Shown here one piece after another: positions 24,090 to 33,588 of a DNA stretch of 47,175 bases. The position numbers and the translations under genes are program-made. The notes under the pieces were generated by a model, which did not search any database, had not been told where the DNA came from, and saw only the letters and a program-made list of their open reading frames with translations. Position 1 is the first letter of the stretch. The number at the start of each line of letters is the position of its first letter. The DNA comes from Bacteroidia bacterium (GTDB taxonomy: Bacteria > Bacteroidota > Bacteroidia > UKL13-3), in NCBI GenBank assembly GCA_018058135.1, contig JAGPCK010000020.1, forward strand, positions 1 to 47,175. The letters run 5' to 3'.

Positions 24090-24510
24090 TCAATAGGTTA
24101 AGATGGACATAAGTTGATAAATTATGTCATTCTGCCTACCATTTCCTCCAATTATGCCATTTGTAGCAAACACAAACGATAAATTCCAATTAAGTGCTGT
24201 GGTAAGTTCTCCATTTGCCTTTGGGTTTATGCCACCTGAAAATTGATCAATCACAGGTGATGGTTGCGCAACGGTAACCTTTATCTGTTTCGTAAAATGC
24301 CGTTCACCATTTCGCATACACTCATGATAAATATAGTTGTTAGGCGATGTTTAGTACTGGCTATTTTACAATAGAGACATATCAATTATTGCTCAACGCT
24401 TACCGATATATATTGCTATCATATTGCTTAGTGTATTCAGGTATTGAATCTGGTATGTTGCACCCACAAGGCGATTCGAGTTTAAATTGCTATTATCAGT
24501 GCCAAATAAA
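24090..24510 (-). pseudogene. Decayed remnant of an Ig-like/propeller paralogue
   Basis: The 554 bases between the GSCFA gene and the array hold pieces collinear with the five downstream-type paralogues. Fragment A (about 24393-24510) encodes GATYQIQYLNT (24441-24464 encode GATYQIQY), matching GATYQIQYIDST of the 680-residue protein, and ends at a stop. Fragment B (24090 to about 24344) encodes VTVAQPSPVIDQFSGG followed by NGEL, matching VSVAQLPPVIDHFTGT and NGEL of the 674-residue protein, and then, directly after NWN, LSFVFATNG and DIIYQL, matching MSFAFATNG and AMIYEL of that protein's last blade. About 300 residues of propeller are thus deleted in frame. The N-terminal domain is gone. No intact gene is possible here. 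Confidence 0.75.
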
Positions 24511-24593
24511 ATGGCTACAGGCGCTAAAGACAAACCAACATCTAAGATTATCTGAATACTTAAAAATTCAGCATTTCAAAACCTTCCAGCTTC

Positions 24594-27500
24594 TCAACCC
24601 GCAATTCTGGAGAATACATCCACCGTGCCATCGGAATTAGCAGTGAAAACATAACGGCTATCGTAGGAGGCTATTATAAACTGCGCCCAGGCACTGAGTT
24701 GGATAATCTGTGGCGCGTTGTTTGGGGATTGAAGGTTTAAAATGGCAAGCGTATTATTTCCGGTTAGCGACACAAAGGCAAATTTACCATCAGGGGTAAA
24801 ACAAATATATTCAGGTTCATTACCCAAATTGATGGTTTGTAGTGTTGTACTCAGGTTGCTCAAATCAATTACCGACAGGGTGCCATCATCGACATTGGTA
24901 GTATAGGCATGTTGGCCAGAAGGTGTAATGCTTACCAATATGGATGCATTGCCAACCTGAATAGTAGCAGGTGGAGTTCCCAGTTGTGTGAGGGAAAGTG
25001 CGCCTACCTGGTTGTAAGCAGTAGCCAGCGCATATTCATTGTTTGGTGATATGGCCAGTCCTATAACGCCTGAGGTATTTCCAAAGGTAAACGTTTGAGG
25101 TGGTAACCCCTGTGGGTTTGTATCAATTACAGTGATACTGTTGGGGCCTGTTTCAGGCTGATTACCGGTAATTACGTACCTGGAGTTTGGGCTAATTGCT
25201 AACACGTTTGGCGAACTATCCAGGTTCACATATTGTACACTGTTATTGTTATTCAGATTAATGATAGCAACAGTATTGGTTACTACATCACTTATTGCTG
25301 CCAGCAGGTTTCCATCTGCAGAAGCGGCTATGGCGGTTGGTCCAAAATTAAGCGGATAACTTTGGTATTTAGAAAACGCCATACCATCGGTTTGGTAGTT
25401 GGTAATGGTGTTAGCCACACTATCTCCTGTATAAAATCCCATGTAAGCAGGCTGTATACAAAGGCTGGTGGTGTTAGCTGTAGAGGGGCTATTAACCGGA
25501 GTAGCTGTAAGGTTATTTATATTTATTAATACCATATTGCCGCCTTGCTGCAGCATAATGATTTGGCTGTTATCGTAAGTAGCACATATACTTAAAGGGG
25601 CAGCATTTGGGGCAGCAACAGTGGTTACTTTTGCCCAGGTATTGGAAAGAGGAGGAACAAAAGCCGTTGCAATAATGTGGATGGACGAATCGGCCATAAT
25701 AGCAATAGCCATACCATTCCCATAAACTAAGTTATACACCTGCTGGCTGAATTGGATGGTTTGCTTAAGGGAGAAGTTGCTCAGATCCAATACAGCTATA
25801 TTGTTACCGTCAGCAAGAAACACAAAGGCGTATTTTTCATCAGCGGAGAAGTAAGTGGCTTCTGGTGTTTTGCCTACAATAATGTTTTTTATTAATTGCA
25901 GGCTGGTCATATCTATTACAGAAACGCTTCCTGCAAATGGGTTGCTTGTTATAGCATGTTTACCGGATGCCGTATACTCCATTGTTAAAGGAATATTACC
26001 TACAGGAATAAAATTGATGCCGGCATTCAGGTTTTGTAAATTCACCATCAGGATATATGTATCAAGCATTACGTTTGCATAATGCCCATCAGGTGATAAT
26101 GTGAGTGGTGCTTCTCCAATGGTATAAGTCCCAAGGTTAACCGTTTGTGGTATTGCGGTAGGATTGGTAAGATCAATAATAGATAACGTATAGTTATAAC
26201 TGTTGGCATCAGGTTGGAGATTGCTGTTGCAGGTGGTTACTACCAGGTGGCTGCTATCCGGGGTAATGGCTGCCTGAAGTGGTGTAAGTTGAAGGTTCAC
26301 GGTACATTCCAATGACAAGTTAGAAGGATTGCATATGGCCAGGCCCGTATCTCCGCATGCAACAATTACTGAATTATTTGGAGCAACGGTTACATCATCA
26401 ATGTCGCCAATGTTACAATTAATCGTTTGAATAGGAGCGTTCAGGTTTTTAATTGCTAACACGTACACTGTGCTGCTATTGTTGGTGATATAGGCATGCT
26501 CGCTGTCCGGATCAAAGGTAATGGAGCAAATAGTGCTTGTGCATACCTGCACTATTTGTGGAGTAGCTGAGAGGTTGGTAAGATTCACACATGCAATATT
26601 GCCGGAGTTCCCACCAACCAGCAGCATGGTTCCATCAGGGCTGGTAGCGGCTATGCTGCTTGTATCAATGCCAAGTGGTATTGATGTAATATCTTGCCAT
26701 TGCTTCATAAGCACCACAGCTGAGCTGGTATAACCGTTTTGTCCTACGGCAGTAATCTCATATTGCTCGCTGAAAGGCGGGCGGATGCTTACAGGTTGCG
26801 AGGGATTTGCATCTAATAGATTATCTGTCCATGAACCTTCTACATTGATTGCATTGGTAGTTGTCCAATTTAATTGTAATGTTAAACCTCCATTTACGAT
26901 GATTAAATTTCCGGTGAAGCTATTGATTACCGGCAACTGCTCTGCTACAGGCACAATAACCTGCGGGGTAGCCGTTACAGTAGTTCCATCAACTACTGCG
27001 GTTACAGTTAATGTAAAGAGGGTCGTTTCAGCTATGGTTAATGCCGGTTGTCCTTCACCCGGATAGGTGCCGTAGTTGCCTATCGATGCCGCAATGGGTG
27101 TTGTAGATCCGGTAGCCAGGTTGGTGTATTGCAATTGGTAAGTAGCACTGGAAGGGCCATTCCAGGAAAGGGTTACATTTCCTTCTTCAGAAAGATAAGT
27201 TGGTGAAGCTGTGAAAACGATGCTTCCCCAGCCGCCAGGAAAAACAGAAACACTTAATACCTGAGTTGGCGTACCCTCAGAACCTTCTGTAATGGTTATG
27301 GCAGAAGCTCCGGCTGCATTGTTCAGTTGAATATTGCTAAAGGTAAAAACCAAACTTTCATTTGGGTTTACTTGCACAGGTGCTGAAACAGGAGTAAAAA
27401 CAAAAGTATAGGAGCCTCCCGTTTGATTGGCTTTATCCTGCTGCCATCCTGCCGGAACAAGCACATTTATTTGTGCAGGAGTATTGGTAAGATCATCAGC

Positions 27501-27656
27501 CGCAGCACCAATTTGGATTTGAATACTTATGCCCTGAAGTGAAACCTGAGAAGAGGTAGCATTGCGTCCAGTGAATGTAATGATCGCATCTGTTAACCCT
27601 GCGGTTAATGGTCCGGGTGTGGTGTTGAAAGAATAGGTGAGTTGTGTGGAAGACAT
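24594..27656 (-). CDS. Array paralogue with Ig-like domains and a double (16-blade) propeller
   Basis: A 1020-residue protein from the ATG at 27656 (paralogues start at the same MSSTQLTYS position; an upstream TTG at 27683 adds nine foreign residues). Domains: N-terminal array domain (1-150), Ig-like with SSATYQLQYTN (about 155-245), a second Ig-like (about 250-330), then YVTN-type propeller blades (TPDGKFAFVSL type). I count eight blades, a linker near AFVPPLSNTWAKV, and eight more. No signal peptide and no type IX sorting domain. Last intact gene of the array; the role is unknown. Composition is rich in Asn, Thr, Ser, Ala and poor in Lys. Such propellers usually bind protein or glycan partners. 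Confidence 0.85.
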   Translation of the reverse strand: MSSTQLTYSFNTTPGPLTAGLTDAIITFTGRNATSSQVSLQGISIQIQIGAAADDLTNTPAQINVLVPAGWQQDKANQTGGSYTFVFTPVSAPVQVNPNESLVFTFSNIQLNNAAGASAITITEGSEGTPTQVLSVSVFPGGWGSIVFTASPTYLSEEGNVTLSWNGPSSATYQLQYTNLATGSTTPIAASIGNYGTYPGEGQPALTIAETTLFTLTVTAVVDGTTVTATPQVIVPVAEQLPVINSFTGNLIIVNGGLTLQLNWTTTNAINVEGSWTDNLLDANPSQPVSIRPPFSEQYEITAVGQNGYTSSAVVLMKQWQDITSIPLGIDTSSIAATSPDGTMLLVGGNSGNIACVNLTNLSATPQIVQVCTSTICSITFDPDSEHAYITNNSSTVYVLAIKNLNAPIQTINCNIGDIDDVTVAPNNSVIVACGDTGLAICNPSNLSLECTVNLQLTPLQAAITPDSSHLVVTTCNSNLQPDANSYNYTLSIIDLTNPTAIPQTVNLGTYTIGEAPLTLSPDGHYANVMLDTYILMVNLQNLNAGINFIPVGNIPLTMEYTASGKHAITSNPFAGSVSVIDMTSLQLIKNIIVGKTPEATYFSADEKYAFVFLADGNNIAVLDLSNFSLKQTIQFSQQVYNLVYGNGMAIAIMADSSIHIIATAFVPPLSNTWAKVTTVAAPNAAPLSICATYDNSQIIMLQQGGNMVLININNLTATPVNSPSTANTTSLCIQPAYMGFYTGDSVANTITNYQTDGMAFSKYQSYPLNFGPTAIAASADGNLLAAISDVVTNTVAIINLNNNNSVQYVNLDSSPNVLAISPNSRYVITGNQPETGPNSITVIDTNPQGLPPQTFTFGNTSGVIGLAISPNNEYALATAYNQVGALSLTQLGTPPATIQVGNASILVSITPSGQHAYTTNVDDGTLSVIDLSNLSTTLQTINLGNEPEYICFTPDGKFAFVSLTGNNTLAILNLQSPNNAPQIIQLSAWAQFIIASYDSRYVFTANSDGTVDVFSRIAG

Positions 27657-27737
27657 ATTTGGTTTTTTTTGACTGTTGTGCAAAGAATGAATTTAATTCT
27701 TATAAAGTAAGCATTGATGCAATGAGTAAAAGAAACT

Positions 27738-29780
27738 TTATTGAGGCCAGGTTTCTTTTAACATAATAAGCTGTCCATTGATGTTGAAATTTAAAGATAA
27801 ATTTGTAATAAGTGCCTGGTGATTGTTTAATACCAGTATACTTCCACCATTGTTTGCAACTGGAAATGTTTGCCCGATGCTATTCAGTTGGGTTAAATTA
27901 AACACAGTAACCACACCATTTACCGGATCGGTTATTATGGCGCACCTGCCATCAGGTGTAATAGCAATAGCATTGCTTTCAGGTCCCAAATCCACATTGC
28001 TAATAATTTGAGTAACCTCCATCTCGCTGATGCTGATTAGGCAAATATTTCCACCTGTGCAAAGCACCACGGCATAGCTGTTATCTGGCGCAATGGCCAT
28101 TGCCACCGGTGTACCGGAAAGTGCAATGGTTTTCGGGGGTGTTACCAGATTATTTACATCAATAACAGACACGGTAAATTCGGACTGATTCAAAACAAAC
28201 AAGTAATTGTTGTCTATGGTAACCCCAATTGCTATCGGATTCTTACCAACAGGTATTGTTTTAGGTGAAGCCGTGAGATTTGTTATATCTATTACTGATA
28301 CGGTGCCATCGGTTTTATTCAACACAAAAAGATAATGGTTGTCTGTTGTGGTGGCAACAGCTACAGGCCCATTGCCAACTTGCATCTTCGGTGGAGGTTT
28401 ACTCGGGTTATGAGGGTTATTTACTTCAATTGCAGTTACGGTGTTTGTATCATCTACCACAAAAACATATTTGCTATTGGCTGTTATGGCCAGCAGGTAA
28501 GGTCGGCCATGTAAACCAATGCTTCCAGCTGGTGGTACAGTTGGATTGTTTACATCAATCACTGACAAGCAGAAGTTTTCATAACCTGCTACAAAAACGT
28601 ATCGGTTATCCGGGGTGATGCATAAACAATCCTGTTTGTAACCGCTGGCACCTGCACCAGTAGTTATGGGCGGGCTGGTGGGGTTTTGGAGAGAAATAAT
28701 GGCCACATACGGATTGGTTGTATTACCGGAAAGGATAAAAGCGGTATTCAGGTTGGAGGTAACAGCAATTGACCCTGAGTATATAAATGTGTCACATATG
28801 GTGTTTTGCTCCCAGGGTAATACCAGAAATGCCTGGTTGCTGTTATTGCCATTGCCGGAGGTTGCCGATATGCAATAGCTTGGATTGTAAGGTGACGTAA
28901 GTATGCTGGGCGATTCAGGATTTGCAACCAGTATATTATTGGTCCATGAACCTGTTACTGAACTGGCATTTTCAGTTGTCCAGTTTAGTGATAACTGCGA
29001 TGGATTGGTATTGGCAACCTGTCCGGTAAAACTGGTTATCAGGGGAGCGGGTTCGGCTACCATTATGGTAAGCTGCGGAGTTGCTGTTAGCGATGTTCCA
29101 TCTACCATGGCTGTAACTATTAGCGTAAATAGGGTGGTTTCGCTTATGGTGAGTGGCGGTTCTTTATCTCCGGGGTAGGTTCCATAGTTGTTCAAGGGTG
29201 TGCCATTGGCCGCGGGTATTGTAACGATTTCATTCGTTGTACTATCGATGTATTGTATCTGGTAGGTAGCCCCTGAAGGACCACTCCAATTCAACGCTAT
29301 GGGTCCCGGTTCAGATAAATTGGTTGGGGATGCTGAATAACTGATACTACCCCAGCCCCCGGGAAAAACAGAAACAAGAAGTGGCTGCGTGGGACTACCA
29401 GGTGTTCCTTCCGTAATGATAATATTGGAGGCCCCTGCCGCATTATTCAGGGCAATATTGTTGAAGGTAAATACCAAACTCGTACCCGGATTTACAATAA
29501 GCGGTGCGGTAGCCGGATCAAAAACAAAGGTATAGGTGCCCGAAGTTTGATTTGTTTTTGTTTGCTGCAATCCTGCTGCTACCATCACACTTATCTGCCC
29601 GGGAGTATTTGTGAGATTGGTAGCTCCGGTACCTATGGGCAGTCCTATGGTGATGCCCTGAAGCGAAACATCCGAACCGGTATTGTTTTTTGCCGTAAAA
29701 GTGATAATGGCATCAGCTAAACCTGCCGTGAGCGGGCCAGGTGTGGTACTTAGGGAATATGTAAGTTGTGTGGAAGGCAT
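27738..29780 (-). CDS. Array paralogue with Ig-like domains and one 8-blade propeller
   Basis: A 680-residue protein. N-terminal array domain (1-150) starting MPSTQLTYSLSTTPGPLTAG, Ig-like with SGPSGATYQIQYID (about 155-250), second Ig-like with WTTENASSVTGSWTNN (about 250-325), then a propeller. Blades carry the repeats TPDNRYVFVAG, TANSKYVFVVD, TTDNHYLFVLN, TIDNNYLFVLN, APDNSYAVVLC and TPDGRCAIIT, with a divergent first and last blade, giving eight. No signal peptide or transmembrane segment. It precedes the 16-blade gene by 81 bases and shares a leader motif (ACAGTCAAA then A-rich) with it. Confidence 0.85.
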   Translation of the reverse strand: MPSTQLTYSLSTTPGPLTAGLADAIITFTAKNNTGSDVSLQGITIGLPIGTGATNLTNTPGQISVMVAAGLQQTKTNQTSGTYTFVFDPATAPLIVNPGTSLVFTFNNIALNNAAGASNIIITEGTPGSPTQPLLVSVFPGGWGSISYSASPTNLSEPGPIALNWSGPSGATYQIQYIDSTTNEIVTIPAANGTPLNNYGTYPGDKEPPLTISETTLFTLIVTAMVDGTSLTATPQLTIMVAEPAPLITSFTGQVANTNPSQLSLNWTTENASSVTGSWTNNILVANPESPSILTSPYNPSYCISATSGNGNNSNQAFLVLPWEQNTICDTFIYSGSIAVTSNLNTAFILSGNTTNPYVAIISLQNPTSPPITTGAGASGYKQDCLCITPDNRYVFVAGYENFCLSVIDVNNPTVPPAGSIGLHGRPYLLAITANSKYVFVVDDTNTVTAIEVNNPHNPSKPPPKMQVGNGPVAVATTTDNHYLFVLNKTDGTVSVIDITNLTASPKTIPVGKNPIAIGVTIDNNYLFVLNQSEFTVSVIDVNNLVTPPKTIALSGTPVAMAIAPDNSYAVVLCTGGNICLISISEMEVTQIISNVDLGPESNAIAITPDGRCAIITDPVNGVVTVFNLTQLNSIGQTFPVANNGGSILVLNNHQALITNLSLNFNINGQLIMLKETWPQ

Positions 29781-29809
29781 ATGGTATTTTTTTATTTGAC
29801 TGTAAGAGA

Positions 29810-31834
29810 TTAAGAACTTAAGGTGAGATTGAGTTCATAGATCATGGCATTTCCGTTGCTGTTTACGCCAAAAACAAACCCCTGTTTACCGTTGGTTGCA
29901 AACGCAAACGACATATATTGAATGCCCGGATACAGTGTATTTACATTGGCCATAGGATGGCTGGTTCTTATTACGGATACGCTGCCATCACCATTACCTG
30001 TAAACACATAATTCCCGTCTGGTGAAATGCCAATGCCGGAAGGTCCTGGATTTACCCCAATGGTTACAGGTGGTGCAGACAGATTATTTACATCAATTAC
30101 AGAAACGTTGTTCGAATTGGTATTGGCTACAAATAGATAATTCCCATCTGGTGTTACAACAGCTCCGCTGGGAAACATTCCAACTGGGATGGTTTGTGCA
30201 GGTGCACTCAGGTTGTTGATATTCACAGCCGAAACTGAATTTCCATTTTGATTGATTGAAAATACATAGTTACCGGACGCAACCAGGCTATATGGAGCCG
30301 CACCTGTGTCTATTATTTGTGTTGGCAGGCTCAGATTATATAATGGAAATGCAAATACCTGATTGTTGTATAAAGCGGCTGCAAAAGCATAATCTCCGCT
30401 GGTAGAAAAAACTGTGCTGTACAAAGCAGCATTGGCCTGAATAACCTGAGGGGGAGCAGCAATGTTGTTAATATCATAAACCTCAACATTTACCGAGTTG
30501 TTGTCTGTAATAAGCAGTTGATTGCTTCCGGGTGCAACTGCAAATGATAGTGGTGAGAAGCCTCCTGGTGAGAAACCGGTATTAATCACCTGTGGCGGTA
30601 CATTCAGGTTGTTCAAGTTTATTACCCAAAAAGCGGTACCCAGTTTGGAATTCACAAATGCGTAGTTGCCGTTGGGTGTGACAGTGATAATAATAGGGTC
30701 GTTTCCAACGGTAATGGATTGAATAAAATTCATTCCAGGCAGTTCAAATACCGATATGTCAGAGGAGTTATTACTAACACATAATGCATATTGATTATCG
30801 GGGGTAATAACAAAGTTGCCAACACCAATATTTGATGTTATCAAATTGCCAAGTTGCCATTCCAATGTGATGGTGCTTGGCGGACTCTCAGTTCCGTTAC
30901 TTGAAACCGCCTTAATAAAATAGGAAGCACTGGAAGGGTTATTGATTATGGTAGGTGAGGTCGGATTCGCATCTAGGGTATTGCTGGTCCATGAGCCTTG
31001 AACAATGGCAGCATGTTGTGTACTCCAGCTTAGTTTTATGGCTAATTCTCCGTTTGGCCCCTGTGTGATTGTGCCGGTAAAGTGATCAATTACGGGTGGT
31101 AGTTGCGCTACGCTAACCGTTACCTGCGGGGTGGTTTCCAGCAATATACCATTTACCACTTCGCTTACACTTAGGGTAAATGTGGTAGTTTGGCTAATAG
31201 TTAATGCAGGCTGTTTCACACCAGGGTATATACCAACATTGCTCAACACAGGCTCTCCCGGTGCCGGTATATCTATAACTGTGCTTGGTGGATCAAGGTA
31301 TTGTATTGAGTATGTTGCACCGGCAGGGCCACTCCAGTTTAAAATAACATTTCCGGGGCCAGGTAAATTGGAAGCTGAAACGAGGTTGAAACTAACTCCA
31401 CCCCAGCCACTGGGAAAGATAGAAACGGATTTTGAAATTGTTGGATAACCGGAACTCCCTTCTTTTATGGTGATTTCTGTTACTCCTGCAATATTATTAA
31501 GGGCTATATTTGATAAAGTAAAATAAACAGAATCACCCGGACTAATTGTTAAGGAAGTACCAGTTTGCGGGACGAATAAAAATGAATATAGCCCCGGGCT
31601 TTGAGGTGAAGTGTTTTGTTTCCAGCCAGCCGGAATGCCTACAGCAATTTGTGCAGCCTGGTTTGTGAGTTTATCTGAACTTGTACCAACCTGAATGGTA
31701 ATTTCAATTCCCTCAATACTTATTGGGTTATTTGTTGGGTTGGTAGCTAATAGGGTAAAACCTCCGTTGGTTAGCCCTGCCGTAAGCGGGTTCGGATTGG
31801 TATGAATAGCGTAGTTGAGTAAGGGAGATGACAT
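29810..31834 (-). CDS. Array paralogue with Ig-like domains and one 8-blade propeller
   Basis: A 674-residue protein with the same plan as the previous one: N-terminal array domain (1-150, MSSPLLNYAIHTNPNPLTAG), Ig-like with SGPAGATYSIQYLD, second Ig-like beginning VAQLPPVIDHFTGT, then eight propeller blades such as TPDNQYALCVS, TPNGNYAFVN, TPDGNYLFVAN, SPDGNYVFTGN and the last one FATNGKQGFVF. Its Ig and last blade are the closest match to the decayed remnant at 24.1-24.5 kb, so that remnant probably came from this subtype. No signal peptide. Gap of 29 bases to the next gene. Confidence 0.85.
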   Translation of the reverse strand: MSSPLLNYAIHTNPNPLTAGLTNGGFTLLATNPTNNPISIEGIEITIQVGTSSDKLTNQAAQIAVGIPAGWKQNTSPQSPGLYSFLFVPQTGTSLTISPGDSVYFTLSNIALNNIAGVTEITIKEGSSGYPTISKSVSIFPSGWGGVSFNLVSASNLPGPGNVILNWSGPAGATYSIQYLDPPSTVIDIPAPGEPVLSNVGIYPGVKQPALTISQTTTFTLSVSEVVNGILLETTPQVTVSVAQLPPVIDHFTGTITQGPNGELAIKLSWSTQHAAIVQGSWTSNTLDANPTSPTIINNPSSASYFIKAVSSNGTESPPSTITLEWQLGNLITSNIGVGNFVITPDNQYALCVSNNSSDISVFELPGMNFIQSITVGNDPIIITVTPNGNYAFVNSKLGTAFWVINLNNLNVPPQVINTGFSPGGFSPLSFAVAPGSNQLLITDNNSVNVEVYDINNIAAPPQVIQANAALYSTVFSTSGDYAFAAALYNNQVFAFPLYNLSLPTQIIDTGAAPYSLVASGNYVFSINQNGNSVSAVNINNLSAPAQTIPVGMFPSGAVVTPDGNYLFVANTNSNNVSVIDVNNLSAPPVTIGVNPGPSGIGISPDGNYVFTGNGDGSVSVIRTSHPMANVNTLYPGIQYMSFAFATNGKQGFVFGVNSNGNAMIYELNLTLSS

Positions 31835-31976
31835 ATGGATATATAATTTTGTTAGGCTCTTGTTTTGTGTCTTTAAATCAATTTTTTTATCTTGGGTATA
31901 CGATCCTGTTTATGCTGTATAAGGTTAAGTATCCATCCCTGTTGTATTCGACAGGTATTCCATTTTAATAATTTTC

Positions 31977-33419
31977 TTAACCCGCAGCTTTATAGGTTAT
32001 CCAGTTAAATGTTACATTTAGTCCATCTTCCCATGGATCCTCATAAGGCCAGAATGTAGTGCCACTGGCATACCATACCACAGCAATGGTTCCGTCCGGG
32101 AATTTTATGGCCCATGCCGTTCCAACGCCTGTAGGCACTCCACCTGATGAATAAGCGTTAAAAGTGTAAATGGTAAACGGATTAAACGAAGAGCTGTATG
32201 GCAATGAAAGTAAGCTCTCATAGTCAACATTCGGTGAGTTGAGTGATGCTATCTGTAAATTGGAAGGCAAAACAAGAAATATAGTAATTGTTTGCCCTGG
32301 TCCACCTCCATCGGTTTGAACAGAAAATGCTTCAAGTCCGTTATTGATTACCACCTGCCATTCTTCTGTTGGATTAGCGTTTTGCCAGTAACCTATATTC
32401 CCAAATGAATTTGATGTTGACCCTTCGCATAACAACCAGTATGTTGCTGTTGCAGGTGGTGTTGTTTCCCCTGAAGCTGTCATAAAATAACTGGTTGATA
32501 CGAGTGGAGCCGGTATAACCACAGAACCTTGTGCTGCCTGAGCCCCGGTGAAATTGCCTATGCCCGTTATTTGTACCAAACTGGCATTGGCTGTGGTCCA
32601 GGTGAGGGTAATGGTTTGTGGTGCACTGCCATATTCAATTGTTCCGGGAACAGAAGTGAATGTGAGAATTTGAGGCGGAGCCGGAACAACCGAAACCGTT
32701 TGCTGACTTTGTGTTTTAAATAGTGTGCCAGCTATTTCTTCTGTAACCGTGAGGGTAAATACGGTAGTTTGTCCAATGTATAAAGGAGGGTTTGTACTAC
32801 CCGGATAAGTGCCGTTGTTGCTGAGCGGTGGATCTCCCTGTGCCGGAATATTGATCACAGCGTCAGTGGCCGGATCGAGATAACTGATCTGGTAAGTTGC
32901 TCCTTGTGGCCCATCCCACACCAGGGTGATATCGCCAGGTTCAGGCAATTGGGGAGGAGTGGCTATAAAGGTAATGCTGCTCCAACTGGCCGGGTAAACA
33001 GATACTTTTTCAATATGCGTTGGGTATGGTTCAAGTGAGGTACTTCCCTCAGTAATGGTAAGCTGGCTGATTCCGGCTTGTGCGTTTAATACAATATTGG
33101 TTAAAACAAATACCAGCGAGCCTCCATTGGCAATCTGTACTTTGTTTTCAGGAGGAGTAAATACAAATGTATACGCACCGGATGAAGTCTGTGGTTTTGA
33201 TATGGTCCACCCTGTTGGCAGAATGGGTGTTACCTGTGTCGGCTCATTGGTTAAATCATTAGAAGCAGTTCCGGTGCAAATAGTTATTTCCATTCCCTGA
33301 AGCGTTACTACCCCACCTGAATTGTTGGTGGCAAGAATGGTTAATACACCATCATTCAATCCTGCAGTAAGCGGATTAGGGCTTGTAGTAAGGGCGTAGG
33401 TGAGTGCTGGAGATGACAT
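31977..33419 (-). CDS. Array paralogue with the unknown C-terminal domain (480 residues)
   Basis: Shares the N-terminal array domain (MSSPALTYALTTSPNPLTAG) and Ig-like domain (DGPQGATYQISYLD) with its neighbours, plus a second Ig-like (WTTANASLVQITGIGNFTG). Instead of a propeller it ends in a domain of about 170 residues that I do not recognise, also present in the next gene. Shared landmarks are DYESLLSLPYSSSFNPFTI, GTAWAIKFPDG and a final FNWITYK. No signal peptide. The swap of C-terminal type on a constant N-terminal part is the key feature of the array. Confidence 0.82.
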   Translation of the reverse strand: MSSPALTYALTTSPNPLTAGLNDGVLTILATNNSGGVVTLQGMEITICTGTASNDLTNEPTQVTPILPTGWTISKPQTSSGAYTFVFTPPENKVQIANGGSLVFVLTNIVLNAQAGISQLTITEGSTSLEPYPTHIEKVSVYPASWSSITFIATPPQLPEPGDITLVWDGPQGATYQISYLDPATDAVINIPAQGDPPLSNNGTYPGSTNPPLYIGQTTVFTLTVTEEIAGTLFKTQSQQTVSVVPAPPQILTFTSVPGTIEYGSAPQTITLTWTTANASLVQITGIGNFTGAQAAQGSVVIPAPLVSTSYFMTASGETTPPATATYWLLCEGSTSNSFGNIGYWQNANPTEEWQVVINNGLEAFSVQTDGGGPGQTITIFLVLPSNLQIASLNSPNVDYESLLSLPYSSSFNPFTIYTFNAYSSGGVPTGVGTAWAIKFPDGTIAVVWYASGTTFWPYEDPWEDGLNVTFNWITYKAAG

Positions 33420-33588
33420 AAATGTTTGGGATTAAGTTATAAGGTTAAATTGTTCTCACATTCTATTGTATCCAGTTGTACAATGAAACATCGTGTTTCC
33501 GGTACTACACATCGCTTTGAAAAGAATGGTTGAAAGAGTCTTTGCCTGGTTATCATAATTACCTAAATGTATTTGATAGTTAAAATGG

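Noticed and set aside
27657..27683. Start of the 1020-residue gene at TTG 27683
   Set aside because: Paralogues align from the ATG at 27656; the added nine residues have no counterpart.
28280..28618. Plus-strand frame of 112 codons antisense to a propeller gene
   Set aside because: Cys/Gln/Leu-rich shadow of repeated coding sequence.
25000..31834. CRISPR-like or noncoding repeats
   Set aside because: The repeated DNA is imperfect, codon-phased and explained by propeller blades and Ig-like domains.
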